A stretch of 34,687 nucleotides of DNA from CAZSWS01 sp964610765 (lineage in GTDB: Bacteria > Bacteroidota > Bacteroidia > Bacteroidales > Tannerellaceae): assembly GCA_964610765.1 (NCBI GenBank), contig CAZSWS010000023.1:1-34687 (forward strand), read 5' to 3'. Numbering within the stretch: the first letter of the stretch is position 1; every line of letters starts with the position of its first letter. The notes beneath the pieces were generated by a model. It saw nothing but the letters and a program-made list of their open reading frames with translations, made no database searches and was not told the DNA's origin. Below are positions 16,712 to 24,797 of this stretch, one piece after another. The translations under genes were made by a program, and so were the position numbers.

Positions 16712-19042
16712 TCATTCTGATTTTAAAGATTCTACAGGGTTTTTCGATATAACTTTTAGTATAACTCCTGAGGTAGCAAGTAGCGCAACAAACAGTTGTG
16801 CCACGATGGGAATAATAAATATCCACAAATTCAAACTGACACGATTTGCATAGTTGGCCAACCAGTCTGTCGCTACATAATACAGCAATGGAACCGCTAA
16901 CAATCCGGCTATACACACCCATTTAAAAATATCGGTCGATAACAGCAAGAACAATTCTTTACCTGTCGCCCCATTGACGCGTCGGATAGCCACTTCTTTT
17001 GTTCGCCTCACGACTGCATACGATTGAATAGCCAACAATCCCAACGTGGCTATCAACATAGCAATCAACGAGGCATAGAGCAAAATTTCAGCTTGTGTAT
17101 GATAGACTTGCAGTTTATCATTATAAAGATCTGCTGCCCAAACCGGATGAAGTGCAAAGCCTGAGTCCACCTTACGAATGGTATTCTCCGTCAACTCATA
17201 GGCTTGTTGTCTTGATACGTTATCTTCAAATTTTATATACAACATGCTATGTAAATCTCTGTAAGCACCTATCGCCAACGGCTCAATTTTATTCTGTGGC
17301 AAGTCATAGACAAAGTCCTTCACAACCCCTAATATTTCCATGGGTTGACCACGGTATAGAACAGTCTTTCCTACCACAGGATAATTCAAGCCTAACAGTT
17401 TTACAGCAGCTTCATTCAATAGGATAGCTTCTCTGGTTTTAGCATCATTCTGCCGGAAAAAGCGACCTTCCACCAGTTCCAACTCCATCATTTCGCAAAT
17501 CCCTGATTCTACCCTGTATTCATTAACCCCCAAATCATCTTTATCTTCAATTAATCGAATGGACTGCGTGCTCCCTCCTCCTGTTCTACCAAAATAATGG
17601 TCAGCAAGGGCTGCCTCTTTCACACCGGGTATGGCTTTTAATTCCTGTATTATCGCTGTCGAACCACTCAACGCATCTTTATCTAGGTAGGTCATCATAA
17701 CCTGCTTCGGATTGTAGTGAATGGGCAATTGTCCGAGATAAGTGGTTTGATAATGAATGGTCATGAGATAGCCCAACAATAGAATAGCCGCAACCGATTG
17801 AAAAATAACGATTATCGACATCAGCCTACGTTTGGAAAAAACAAGCTTCTTGCCCATAATATCCAAAACGGCAAAGCGACTTAAATAGAAGGAAGGATAA
17901 AAGGCCGATGCGAAAACGACCACGACGTAAAGCAAAACCAAGCAAGTAATAATTTCAGGTTCTAGAAGCATTGCTAAGTCTAACGACCTACCTATCAGTG
18001 TTGCAAAGAATGGAAGCAGAAAAATGGCTAATAGTAAACCTAAAATAAAGGATATAAGCACCGTTACAGCAGTCTCCCAAAAGAATAAACGAACCAAGTC
18101 TGTATTTTCAGCACCGGTTGTTTTCCTAATACCAATTTCCAATGTCCGGTTTTCGCCTTGTACGGTAAATAGGTTAACAAAATTAGTAACTCCTAATATC
18201 AGTATAAGTAAAGATATCACTGTTAGCAACCAGACAAAACTCATGTCACTTCGTTTGCCTAAGGTATTGGTCGCTTTCGTATGCAAATAAATATCTGTCA
18301 GTTTCTCGGTTGCACCATACGCATGCCCGCCTGCCAGCTCTCTTAAGATACGGGTATATTCATCAGCTATTTGCTTAGACACTCCGTCTAAGGAGACATT
18401 CGGCGCAATCTTATAAAACGTAAAATGATCCAGTGTCAAATAGTTGATGGCGTATATATTGGTCAAAATACCAAAACTAAAATGGGTGTTTTTAGGTAAA
18501 CTTTCTACGACACCACAAACAGTATACGCCTCGTCATTCATCATTAATATTTGATTGACTGCTCCTTCTATATCTCCAAAAATGAGTTGCGCATACGTAT
18601 CCGTAATCACCATTGTATTCGGTTCATCAAGGGGCTGCACACTACCGGCCAGCACCTTCATTTGAAAGACATCGAAAAACCCACTTTCCGTGTAAAACAA
18701 CCTGATATCATAAAACTCTTTTTCTTGATGAAGGACACGCGTATATCCGCTATTAAATATTTGAGTTACGGCTTCAATGCCTGCTACTTTCTCCGGAACA
18801 TCTGTCATAGCCTGACGTATGCTTCGGGGAGTTCGCTCTTCATTGCCCTTGTTCACCAATACGGTATGCAAACTAATGATTCGGTCAGCATCTTTAAAGT
18901 GCCTGTCAAAACTCAATTCATTCAACACAAATAGTATCAACATGACAGACACCGCTATCCCTAAAGAAAGCCCTACGATATTCACCGCTGTAAATAAACG
19001 CGAACGTCTGAAACTGATACGTATATTATTCCAATTTATCAT
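16712..19042 (-). CDS. FtsX/MacB-type ABC permease (first of two)
   Basis: The 776-residue protein is organised like the other permease in the operon. The N-terminal helix with FTAVNIVGLSLGIAVSVMLI is followed by a MacB_PCD periplasmic domain. The first FtsX block has GVTNFVNLFTVQGENRTLEIGIRKTTGA. A second periplasmic region lies at about 430-645, and the last block has RRTKEVAIRRVNGATGKELF. It ends in SKNPVESLKSE, the same tail as its neighbour. Although related in layout, the two are clearly diverged and look like an old duplication. It lies 11 bp after the adaptor gene. Members of this class extrude compounds or lipoprotein-like cargo from the periplasmic side of the inner membrane together with an adaptor and an outer membrane channel. 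Confidence 0.92.
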   Translation of the reverse strand: MINWNNIRISFRRSRLFTAVNIVGLSLGIAVSVMLILFVLNELSFDRHFKDADRIISLHTVLVNKGNEERTPRSIRQAMTDVPEKVAGIEAVTQIFNSGYTRVLHQEKEFYDIRLFYTESGFFDVFQMKVLAGSVQPLDEPNTMVITDTYAQLIFGDIEGAVNQILMMNDEAYTVCGVVESLPKNTHFSFGILTNIYAINYLTLDHFTFYKIAPNVSLDGVSKQIADEYTRILRELAGGHAYGATEKLTDIYLHTKATNTLGKRSDMSFVWLLTVISLLILILGVTNFVNLFTVQGENRTLEIGIRKTTGAENTDLVRLFFWETAVTVLISFILGLLLAIFLLPFFATLIGRSLDLAMLLEPEIITCLVLLYVVVVFASAFYPSFYLSRFAVLDIMGKKLVFSKRRLMSIIVIFQSVAAILLLGYLMTIHYQTTYLGQLPIHYNPKQVMMTYLDKDALSGSTAIIQELKAIPGVKEAALADHYFGRTGGGSTQSIRLIEDKDDLGVNEYRVESGICEMMELELVEGRFFRQNDAKTREAILLNEAAVKLLGLNYPVVGKTVLYRGQPMEILGVVKDFVYDLPQNKIEPLAIGAYRDLHSMLYIKFEDNVSRQQAYELTENTIRKVDSGFALHPVWAADLYNDKLQVYHTQAEILLYASLIAMLIATLGLLAIQSYAVVRRTKEVAIRRVNGATGKELFLLLSTDIFKWVCIAGLLAVPLLYYVATDWLANYANRVSLNLWIFIIPIVAQLFVALLATSGVILKVISKNPVESLKSE

Positions 19043-19053
19043 ACTCAGTATTT

Positions 19054-20304
19054 TTATTTCAATATTAGCTCTTCCACATCACCAAACGTATCGTACGAGG
19101 AGGTAACCACCTGCTCGCCGGGTTCTAAACCATCAAGCACTTCATAGAACATCGGATTCTGTCGCCCAATGGTTATCGTGCGCTTCGTTGCCCTACTACC
19201 ATCTGAAGAAACGACAAATATCCATTGACCGCCTGTCTTTTGATAAAAAGGACCACGAGGAATCAGCACCGCTTCAATAGGTTGCCCCAGTTGCAGGTTG
19301 ATATAATACGTTTGCCCTGCCCGAATATTATCCGGTCGTTCACCTATGAACACAAAGTCGGTCTTAAATTGTTTTTCACGCACTTCAGGATAAGCTTTTC
19401 GCACACGCAGCTCATAATTATGGTCTTGGCGTTCGAATGTTGCATCCAGACCGGAACGCACACGGTCAATATAATGTTCGTCAATATAGGCTTCGACCTT
19501 AAAGTCAGACAACACACTGATTTGTCCAATCTTTGACCCGGTCGATATATTTTGTCCGATTTCCACATCCAGCAATCCCAATTGACCATCTACCGGAGAC
19601 CGCACAATCAGGTTCTCACTTCGCTGACGTACCAGCAGCATATTCTTACGCATATTATGCAAGCTCTCTTCCATATTCTCTACTTGAATTCCTCGAAAAA
19701 TAGAATCTTGCACCTGACGATCCATCACTAGTTTTCGACCTTCAATAGCAAATTCATAACTTTCTTTCGCTTGCAAGAATTCTTCTTTAGAGGTTAATTG
19801 CTCTGCATAAAGTTTCTTATACTGCTCATACTTTCGCTTCTTTTGTTCTACATCCAAATCAAGCTGGAGTTTTTCTTGTCTCAACCGTAATTTCTCTTGT
19901 TCCATCGTCACTTGCGTGTTGCGTAAGAAGTTTTGTTTTTCGGCCAACTGCGCTTCGCTATCCAGAATATTCAAGCTTAACATCGGATTCGTCAACCGAA
20001 TAATAGGTTGTCCTTTGGTGACTTGCGTCCCTTCTTCTGTTAGTTTCTCTTCGACCATCCCTCCTTCGATAGCACTTAACTGGACGGTCGTAATGGGCTG
20101 AACTTGCCCACTGATGCGTACATAGTCGTTAAACTCTCCTCGAACTATCGACTGAATGCTTATTTTATCTTTATCTACGTTTAATTTGGATAAATGATTG
20201 CCAAAAATTAACCAACCAATGACTACCAGCAAAATGGCTCCACCGACTATATAGGGTATGTGTTTTTTTCGTATTCCTTTCTTTTGTTCTATTTTTCGAT
20301 CCAT
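19054..20304 (-). CDS. HlyD/MacA-type periplasmic adaptor protein
   Basis: With the start taken at the ATG at 20304, the protein has 416 residues; an in-frame TTG three codons upstream is a less likely start. A single N-terminal transmembrane anchor (about 15-35, YIVGGAILLVVIGWLIFGN) is followed by a split biotinyl-lipoyl domain (VQPITTVQLSAIEGGMVEEK and, later, VRSPVDGQLGLLDVEIGQNI), which brackets a long coiled-coil hairpin (about 110-215). Beta-barrel and membrane-proximal domains follow. It would bridge the two permeases to the TolC-like channel across the periplasm. It lies 16 bp after the channel gene and 11 bp before the first permease, in the same operon. Confidence 0.93.
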   Translation of the reverse strand: MDRKIEQKKGIRKKHIPYIVGGAILLVVIGWLIFGNHLSKLNVDKDKISIQSIVRGEFNDYVRISGQVQPITTVQLSAIEGGMVEEKLTEEGTQVTKGQPIIRLTNPMLSLNILDSEAQLAEKQNFLRNTQVTMEQEKLRLRQEKLQLDLDVEQKKRKYEQYKKLYAEQLTSKEEFLQAKESYEFAIEGRKLVMDRQVQDSIFRGIQVENMEESLHNMRKNMLLVRQRSENLIVRSPVDGQLGLLDVEIGQNISTGSKIGQISVLSDFKVEAYIDEHYIDRVRSGLDATFERQDHNYELRVRKAYPEVREKQFKTDFVFIGERPDNIRAGQTYYINLQLGQPIEAVLIPRGPFYQKTGGQWIFVVSSDGSRATKRTITIGRQNPMFYEVLDGLEPGEQVVTSSYDTFGDVEELILK

Positions 20305-20320
20305 GACACTCAATCTTATT

Positions 20321-21655
20321 TTAATTTTCCACCTGAATAAATGATTCCCCTTTATAATAGTTTATCAACCGATGCTTCAACCGATAAATATATCCGGCGT
20401 TCAACTCTTCTGCCTTTGTACGCATCAAACGATTAGCGCTGGTGTGAAGAATGATTGGGTCTATCAATCCTTCTTCGTATTTACGCAGATTTACTTGATG
20501 GGCTGTTTCGGCTGCTGCCCGTTGTTTAACAGCTTGCGCATATTGATCTACTTGCCCGTTCACGTCGGCCACTGCTTGTTCAATTTCGCTGTACAGTTTC
20601 CGAAGCGTATCGTCTCTGTCCAATTGAGCTATATGTGCCTGCGCTTTGGCTCGCTTGACAGATGCGGTACGTGAAAACCCATTGAATAAGGGGATAGAAA
20701 ACGTAAATTGGATATACTCTCCACGCCTGTTTTTTATTTGCTTACTAAATGCATCATAGGCAGAACCATCCATGTAGCGAGAAAAGTTAGTCCCAACACC
20801 TGCACCAACCGAAAGGGTAGGCATCAAATTACCTTTTGAAGCCTGATAGTTCAAACGTTGTGATTTGTAAGCGGTCTCTGCCCCTAAGGCTTTAGGATTA
20901 ATCAGCAGTGCTTGATGGTAGATACTTTCTGCAGCTGCTGCTTCTCGCTCTACCTTATCGGTAACATTTTCTGCTGCCAGTTCTAATGTTTCTTCGATAG
21001 GGAAATTCATTTTTTCTTTCAACTGGATCAGCGCAATAGTCAACAGATTTTCTTGCCGAGTTAGATTATACATATCTTCTGCATGTTTTGCTTCAATTTC
21101 AGTTACATCGGGGTAACCTTTTACTCCTAGCTCTTCCATCCGTTTTACTTGTCGCAAGTTTGCCTCAGTCTCGGCTAATTGTTCTTGAGCAATACGCAAT
21201 AAATCTTTGTTGTATAACACGTTGTAAAACACTTCCATCGTTTCGTAAGCCACCATATCTCGCTCTACATCCAAGAGGTGTTTCCCACGCAGTTTATTCA
21301 CTTTTCCTATTCGCAATCGGTTATAGCCGGCCAAACCATCGAAAAGTGTCAAAGAAGCAGACAAATTATAGTTATTGCTGAATGAGTTGATGTCTTTATA
21401 CGTATTGGTAGATGCATCAATTCCACGACCAAAATTAAAACTGGCTGACGTGTTAGCTCCTATGGAAGGGAGTAATTTGCCGATAGCTTCCAGGTAGTTC
21501 TGATGATATATGCTGTTTTGTATTTCCTGCTTATTTGTACGTGGACTATTCTCGACAGCATAAGCCATGCACTCATCAAGTGTCCATGCTTTGTTTTGAG
21601 CAAAGACGAAAGTTGAAACAACGAATAAAAAATTTAAAAGTATAATTCGGAACAT
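20321..21655 (-). CDS. TolC-family outer membrane efflux channel
   Basis: The 444-residue protein has a signal peptide cleaved near AQN (residues 19-21). Two repeats of the outer membrane efflux protein domain follow, with long coiled-coil helices such as LRQVKRMEELGVKGYPDVTEIEA and LIDPIILHTSANRLMRT. The motif ENSPRTNKQEI near the start and the FNFGRGID / FSIPLFNGF beta-hairpin segments fit the family. It is the first gene of the minus-strand operon and lies only about 13 nt downstream of the predicted sigma-54 start site. It provides the exit duct for the adaptor and the MacB-type permeases. Length is normal for Bacteroidetes TolC proteins. Confidence 0.93.
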   Translation of the reverse strand: MFRIILLNFLFVVSTFVFAQNKAWTLDECMAYAVENSPRTNKQEIQNSIYHQNYLEAIGKLLPSIGANTSASFNFGRGIDASTNTYKDINSFSNNYNLSASLTLFDGLAGYNRLRIGKVNKLRGKHLLDVERDMVAYETMEVFYNVLYNKDLLRIAQEQLAETEANLRQVKRMEELGVKGYPDVTEIEAKHAEDMYNLTRQENLLTIALIQLKEKMNFPIEETLELAAENVTDKVEREAAAAESIYHQALLINPKALGAETAYKSQRLNYQASKGNLMPTLSVGAGVGTNFSRYMDGSAYDAFSKQIKNRRGEYIQFTFSIPLFNGFSRTASVKRAKAQAHIAQLDRDDTLRKLYSEIEQAVADVNGQVDQYAQAVKQRAAAETAHQVNLRKYEEGLIDPIILHTSANRLMRTKAEELNAGYIYRLKHRLINYYKGESFIQVEN

Positions 21656-21678
21656 AACTTGCTTTTACATAATAGATA

Positions 21679-21694
21679 TGCCATTTCCATGCCA
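21679..21694 (-). promoter_or_regulatory. Sigma-54 (-24/-12) promoter of the efflux operon
   Basis: The minus strand reads TGGCATGGAAATGGCA. It matches the sigma-54 consensus TGGCAYRNNNNTTGCW with one mismatch, in the -12 element, and keeps the invariant GG and GC at the correct spacing. Counting from the GC, transcription would start near 21668 and leave a leader of about 13 nt before the TolC-family ATG. The neighbouring NtrC-type regulator is a suitable activator. Confidence 0.7.
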
Positions 21695-21748
21695 AAACTA
21701 TAACGTGTTGATAACCGGAGAACTACGAAGCAAGCCCTGAAAAGAAAA

Positions 21749-21786
21749 TGTAAAGTATCTTTACAATGTCGTAAAAATACTTTACA
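21749..21786. promoter_or_regulatory. Two 17-bp palindromes, candidate enhancer sites for the NtrC-type regulator
   Basis: TGTAAAGTATCTTTACA (21749-21765) is a perfect 7-bp inverted repeat. CGTAAAAATACTTTACA (21770-21786) matches the reverse complement of the first site at 15 of 17 positions. The sites start 21 bp apart, two helical turns, and are centred about 90 and 110 bp upstream of the predicted start site. This is the normal enhancer position for sigma-54 activators with Fis-type DNA-binding domains. The motif is seen; the binding protein is inferred. Confidence 0.65.
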
Positions 21787-21854
21787 CTTTACCGTGGGTT
21801 TTTATATTTTGAGCTGCTTCATGAATCTCCTCATTGCCACCCAATGCCTGACTA
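21782..21854 (-). CDS. Possible C-terminal end of a gene cut by the assembly gap
   Basis: On the minus strand, the frame leading out of the N run encodes SQALGGNEEIHEAAQNIKTH followed by GKV and a TAA stop. The composition looks like a real protein end rather than random sequence, but I do not recognise the family. If real, its stop codon overlaps the second palindrome of the efflux promoter, and its body lies in the missing sequence. On the other side of the gap, a plus-strand frame ends at 21994 (KGPLNQLYNESF), which could be another truncated gene or chance. Confidence 0.35.
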
Positions 21855-21954
21855 NNNNNNNNNNNNNNNNNNNNNNNNNNNNNNNNNNNNNNNNNNNNNN
21901 NNNNNNNNNNNNNNNNNNNNNNNNNNNNNNNNNNNNNNNNNNNNNNNNNNNNNN
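21855..21954. other. Assembly gap of 100 Ns
   Basis: Exactly 100 Ns is the conventional placeholder for a scaffold gap of unknown length. Genes on its two sides need not be true neighbours, and at least one gene seems to be missing here. Confidence 0.97.
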
Positions 21955-22007
21955 GAAAGGTCCATTGAATCAGTTATATAACGAGAGTTTTTGATTAACA
22001 GCTTATG

Positions 22008-22964
22008 TCAAGGCGTTTTTTTCTTGATAAATTCAGCCATGCGCTTGACCAGCTCACCGGACACACGAGGAGTAGGACTTTGGTAAGTCTTTTGCTGTTC
22101 TAGCTGGTTCATTGAAGGACAGTGTTTCAACACATGGTTCATATCTTTTATCAGAGCCAGTTGTGCATTCGGTTTAGCCGCATGAAGCATTGTCCCTTGT
22201 TTCTCATCCACTTGTATATCGGTAGTACCCTGAACAATCAACACTGGTTGTTTCAGTTTTTTCAACTCGTCTGATGGTGTATATCGTAACCAAGAAATCA
22301 TGTAAGGCTGTACATCCGGACGAAAAAGCGCATGCAGAGATACCGGGACATTCGAGATTGTTTTTCCCGATTTAAGCTGATCAATCATGTCATAAATTTG
22401 CTTCTTCACAGCCTCGGGTTGTGCGGCCAGCTGTTGTTTCAATAGCTGATCTGCTCCCTCTGCTGCACCTGCAATAGAGATATATTTCGCAACCTGTGGA
22501 TTGTTTTGTGCAGCCAACATCCCAATCAAAGACCCTTCACTATGACCGGCAATGATGATGGATGAAAAACGTTGATCTTTCGCCAATAGTTTTACCCAGG
22601 CTTTCACATCGTCAACTAAATGAGTGAAACGCAAGTCTTTTTCGGCAATCATTGCTTTCGAACTTTCTCCTATACCTCGCTTATCAAAGCAAAGGGTCGA
22701 AATTCCTTCGGAATATAAATCTTCCGCAAGTTGTTTATAAGCATCGCACTTAATACCCAACGGACTATTTCCATTCCTATCCGTAGGGCCTGAACCGACT
22801 ATCACAATCACTACCGGAGATTTATTGCCGGCATCGCGCAACGTTCCTTTCAGCTCTCCCTGAGTTGTTTGCAGGGTTGTGGGTTCTTCTTTCACGAATC
22901 GTTGTCCGTGTAACACAAGAGATAGACAAAAGAACAAACTGATAAATCCTACTTTTTTCATCAT
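22008..22964 (-). CDS. Secreted alpha/beta hydrolase (serine esterase/peptidase-like)
   Basis: The 318-residue protein has a signal peptide (about 1-20, ending VLHGQ). The alpha/beta-hydrolase features are an oxyanion segment VGSGPTDRNGN (57-67), the nucleophile elbow AGHSEGSLIG with Ser142, an acid residue in VQGTTDIQVD and a histidine in KDMNHVLKH. This pattern is common in Bacteroidetes proteins annotated as alpha/beta fold hydrolase or S33-like. The substrate is unknown. Its ATG directly follows the stop codon of the DUF3784/PH-like gene, so the two are translationally adjacent in a four-gene operon begun by a DUF2089 regulator. A periplasmic hydrolase made with three membrane or regulatory partners suggests a role in envelope upkeep, which is only an inference. 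Confidence 0.9.
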   Translation of the reverse strand: MMKKVGFISLFFCLSLVLHGQRFVKEEPTTLQTTQGELKGTLRDAGNKSPVVIVIVGSGPTDRNGNSPLGIKCDAYKQLAEDLYSEGISTLCFDKRGIGESSKAMIAEKDLRFTHLVDDVKAWVKLLAKDQRFSSIIIAGHSEGSLIGMLAAQNNPQVAKYISIAGAAEGADQLLKQQLAAQPEAVKKQIYDMIDQLKSGKTISNVPVSLHALFRPDVQPYMISWLRYTPSDELKKLKQPVLIVQGTTDIQVDEKQGTMLHAAKPNAQLALIKDMNHVLKHCPSMNQLEQQKTYQSPTPRVSGELVKRMAEFIKKKTP

Positions 22965-23678
22965 CTAGCGATTAAGTTGATTAAACAAAGACTGCGTTTC
23001 CTCCGAACTCTTCCTGTTGATAAACACGGGTGGTTCGCCGGATAAATGAATCACCAAATAAGGAGGGGTATTCGACTGTAAAAAGAATAAGGCTTTAGGA
23101 ATACCTGCTAGTCGGAAATATCCTTTATGGACATGAGCCAGCGAAAAGCCATTTGTACGCATTTCGACCGAGGGTAACGCATCTAATAATTCTACCTGCT
23201 CAATCGATGAAAGTGTTATTTCTTTGCCGTACAATCCGGAAACGGTCAATTGATTGTTTTCAATCTCAATACGAGGTTCTTTCAATGAATAAAAAATGAA
23301 GCCACATATCAATACCGCTATACCAATCGTTAGCCCAATAACCAACTTACCTGATGAAAACAAATACCCCCTCGTCTTGTGATGCACATGCACAATCATC
23401 AAGGTACAGCCACCAACAATGAGTATGATATAATACAAAGACAAATAATCGCCCCATCCTAGCCAGCGAAAAAGAGGTGCAAGTGTCATTATACCTGCAC
23501 CCATTGCAATCATGTAACGACGCATGAGTTGTGCAACCGGTTTAATATCTATCTGCTCCCGCTTTTCTTTTGACAGCATATTATATCCTGAAATCAAGCG
23601 AGGATAGCGAACAATCAGCAGTCCGGAAAAGATGAAAATATGACCAATAATCAAATGAATCACATAAAACATACCCAT
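22965..23678 (-). CDS. DUF3784-like/bacterial PH-like membrane protein
   Basis: The 237-residue protein has about four transmembrane segments (near 4-24, 53-70, 78-98 and 108-130). Its N-terminal part carries LISGYNMLSKEKREQID, a motif I associate with DUF3784 membrane proteins. Residues of about 133-237 are soluble and rich in beta-strands (PRIEIENNQLTVSGLYGKEITLSSIEQVELLDALP), resembling bacterial pleckstrin-homology-like domains; FFLQSNTPPYLVIHLSGEPPVFIN is also typical. Function is unknown. It lies 21 bp after the Yip1-like gene and abuts the hydrolase gene. Confidence 0.75.
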   Translation of the reverse strand: MGMFYVIHLIIGHIFIFSGLLIVRYPRLISGYNMLSKEKREQIDIKPVAQLMRRYMIAMGAGIMTLAPLFRWLGWGDYLSLYYIILIVGGCTLMIVHVHHKTRGYLFSSGKLVIGLTIGIAVLICGFIFYSLKEPRIEIENNQLTVSGLYGKEITLSSIEQVELLDALPSVEMRTNGFSLAHVHKGYFRLAGIPKALFFLQSNTPPYLVIHLSGEPPVFINRKSSEETQSLFNQLNR

Positions 23679-23699
23679 TCGTTCAACACATTTTATTCG

Positions 23700-24281
23700 T
23701 TAATAATAAAATTGACTCAGTATCAACTTGCATAAAATATCACCCCCAAACAATCCGACAAGATAAACAAACCATAAACGACCTTCTTTCAAATTACAAG
23801 AAACTCGCAACGCATGAAACATCCATATCAGCGCAAGCACAAAAAACAAAAGACCCGGCAAAGTAAATAAAGCACTTCTGATAAATTCAGGATCTTCTGC
23901 TATTTCCATCAAAGGACGCCCCATATCCATCGAAAGCAGCCATCGTATAGGTGGTATATAACAATAAAAAACAAACAGCGTAAGTGGTATTTGGGCAAAA
24001 GCCATTGTTCCCCATACATCTATAGCACGAATCTTTGAGCTACTCAACAGCCTTCCACCCACATAAAAAAGAGTAGCAGGTATCAGCCAGATAATGATAC
24101 GCTCAAAAAGCAATATCCATAACCCATCATTAGCAGCAGGTCCGATACTGAGCAAGCCTTTATAATGTAGACCGATAGGATACGAGGCAAGCCAGGATAT
24201 AATGATGAATAGCAGCCCAACGAATAAAGCTTTCGAGCCGGCTATTTTCTCAAAGGGGTTTAAAATTAATTTAAGTTTCAT
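23700..24281 (-). CDS. Yip1-like integral membrane protein
   Basis: The 193-residue protein has about five hydrophobic helices. It begins MKLKLILNPFEKI and shows the pattern of bacterial Yip1-family proteins, including VWGTMAFAQIPLTLFVFY and GLLFFVLALIWMFHALRVSCNL. The molecular function of bacterial members is not established. Its start overlaps the end of the DUF2089 gene by 11 bp, which indicates translational coupling, and the DUF3784/PH-like gene follows after 21 bp. Pairing of DUF2089 with Yip1-type proteins is something I recall from other Bacteroides genomes, but I could not check it here. Confidence 0.75.
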   Translation of the reverse strand: MKLKLILNPFEKIAGSKALFVGLLFIIISWLASYPIGLHYKGLLSIGPAANDGLWILLFERIIIWLIPATLFYVGGRLLSSSKIRAIDVWGTMAFAQIPLTLFVFYCYIPPIRWLLSMDMGRPLMEIAEDPEFIRSALFTLPGLLFFVLALIWMFHALRVSCNLKEGRLWFVYLVGLFGGDILCKLILSQFYY

Positions 24282-24579
24282 ACGATTCTTGATTCAATTT
24301 ATTCAAATGTTCTATAATCTCATCCAATAAGTTACGCACAGTCGGATAGCTCACCCCCATCGTTCGAGCCATATCTTTCAAACTTCCACTTGACCTTACA
24401 AAGTCGACCACAAAAGCCTGTTCTGCATGACTCAATCGCAAAAGAACAGGCAAATCAAACGTTCCGCATATATCCGTTTGGCACGCTCCGCAAAACAAAC
24501 GCCCAATTTTCAATTCTGAATTGCAACTAGGACATATAACCGGTAATTTCTTTTGTACTTTATCCATTGAGAAAATCAT
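24271..24579 (-). CDS. DUF2089 family zinc-ribbon/HTH regulator
   Basis: This small 102-residue protein has an N-terminal zinc ribbon with CPSC (Cys16, Cys19) and CGAC (Cys30, Cys33). A helical region with SHAEQAFVVDFVRSSGSLKD and a helix-turn-helix (SLKDMARTMGVSYPTVRNLLDEI, about 66-88) follow. This combination is the DUF2089 family, thought to be transcriptional regulators. It is the first gene of the minus-strand operon with the Yip1-like, PH-like and hydrolase genes. A 25-bp palindrome directly upstream of its -7 box suggests it represses or activates its own operon. The ATG at 24579 was chosen; an internal ATG at codon 5 is also possible. Confidence 0.88.
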   Translation of the reverse strand: MIFSMDKVQKKLPVICPSCNSELKIGRLFCGACQTDICGTFDLPVLLRLSHAEQAFVVDFVRSSGSLKDMARTMGVSYPTVRNLLDEIIEHLNKLNQESYET

Positions 24580-24588
24580 TTATTGATA

Positions 24589-24596
24589 CAAATATA
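24589..24596 (-). promoter_or_regulatory. -7 promoter box of the DUF2089 operon
   Basis: The minus strand reads TATATTTG, an exact TAnnTTTG, 9 bp upstream of the ATG at 24579. The leader would be very short or absent, which would favour the internal ATG at codon 5 (24567) as the true start. The region where the -33 box should be is occupied by a palindrome. Confidence 0.5.
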
Positions 24597-24598
24597 AC

Positions 24599-24623
24599 TA
24601 TTATTCATAATAAATGAATAATA
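24599..24623. promoter_or_regulatory. 25-bp palindrome at the DUF2089 promoter (candidate operator)
   Basis: TATTATTCAT (24599-24608) and ATGAATAATA (24614-24623) form perfect 10-bp arms around a 5-bp spacer. It lies immediately upstream of the -7 box and overlaps the expected -33 position. The AT-rich background raises the chance of coincidence, but perfect 10-bp arms at this position fit an operator. Confidence 0.5.
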
Positions 24624-24721
24624 TCAATTATTTAATCAACAATATTAAACCAAAACTATATTTTATCACAAACAGACAATTGAAAACATAAAAAAACATT
24701 GAGGAATTTTATCATTGAATA

Positions 24722-24753
24722 TTAGTGCTGATTCAGAAGATTAAATATCTTTG
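24722..24753 (+). promoter_or_regulatory. Promoter of the OmpH-like gene
   Basis: TATCTTTG (24746-24753) matches TAnnTTTG exactly. TTAG at 24722-24725 is a one-mismatch -33 box with a 20-bp spacer. Transcription would start near 24760 and give a leader of about 38 nt before the ATG at 24798. Confidence 0.6.
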
Positions 24754-24797
24754 CATTCAATTAATTAATAAACAAGTAAAGCTTAAAATTTAGACGT

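Noticed and set aside
21794..21994. A 66-codon plus-strand frame spanning the Ns
   Set aside because: Half of it is undetermined sequence; the frame only seems open because Ns cannot show stops.
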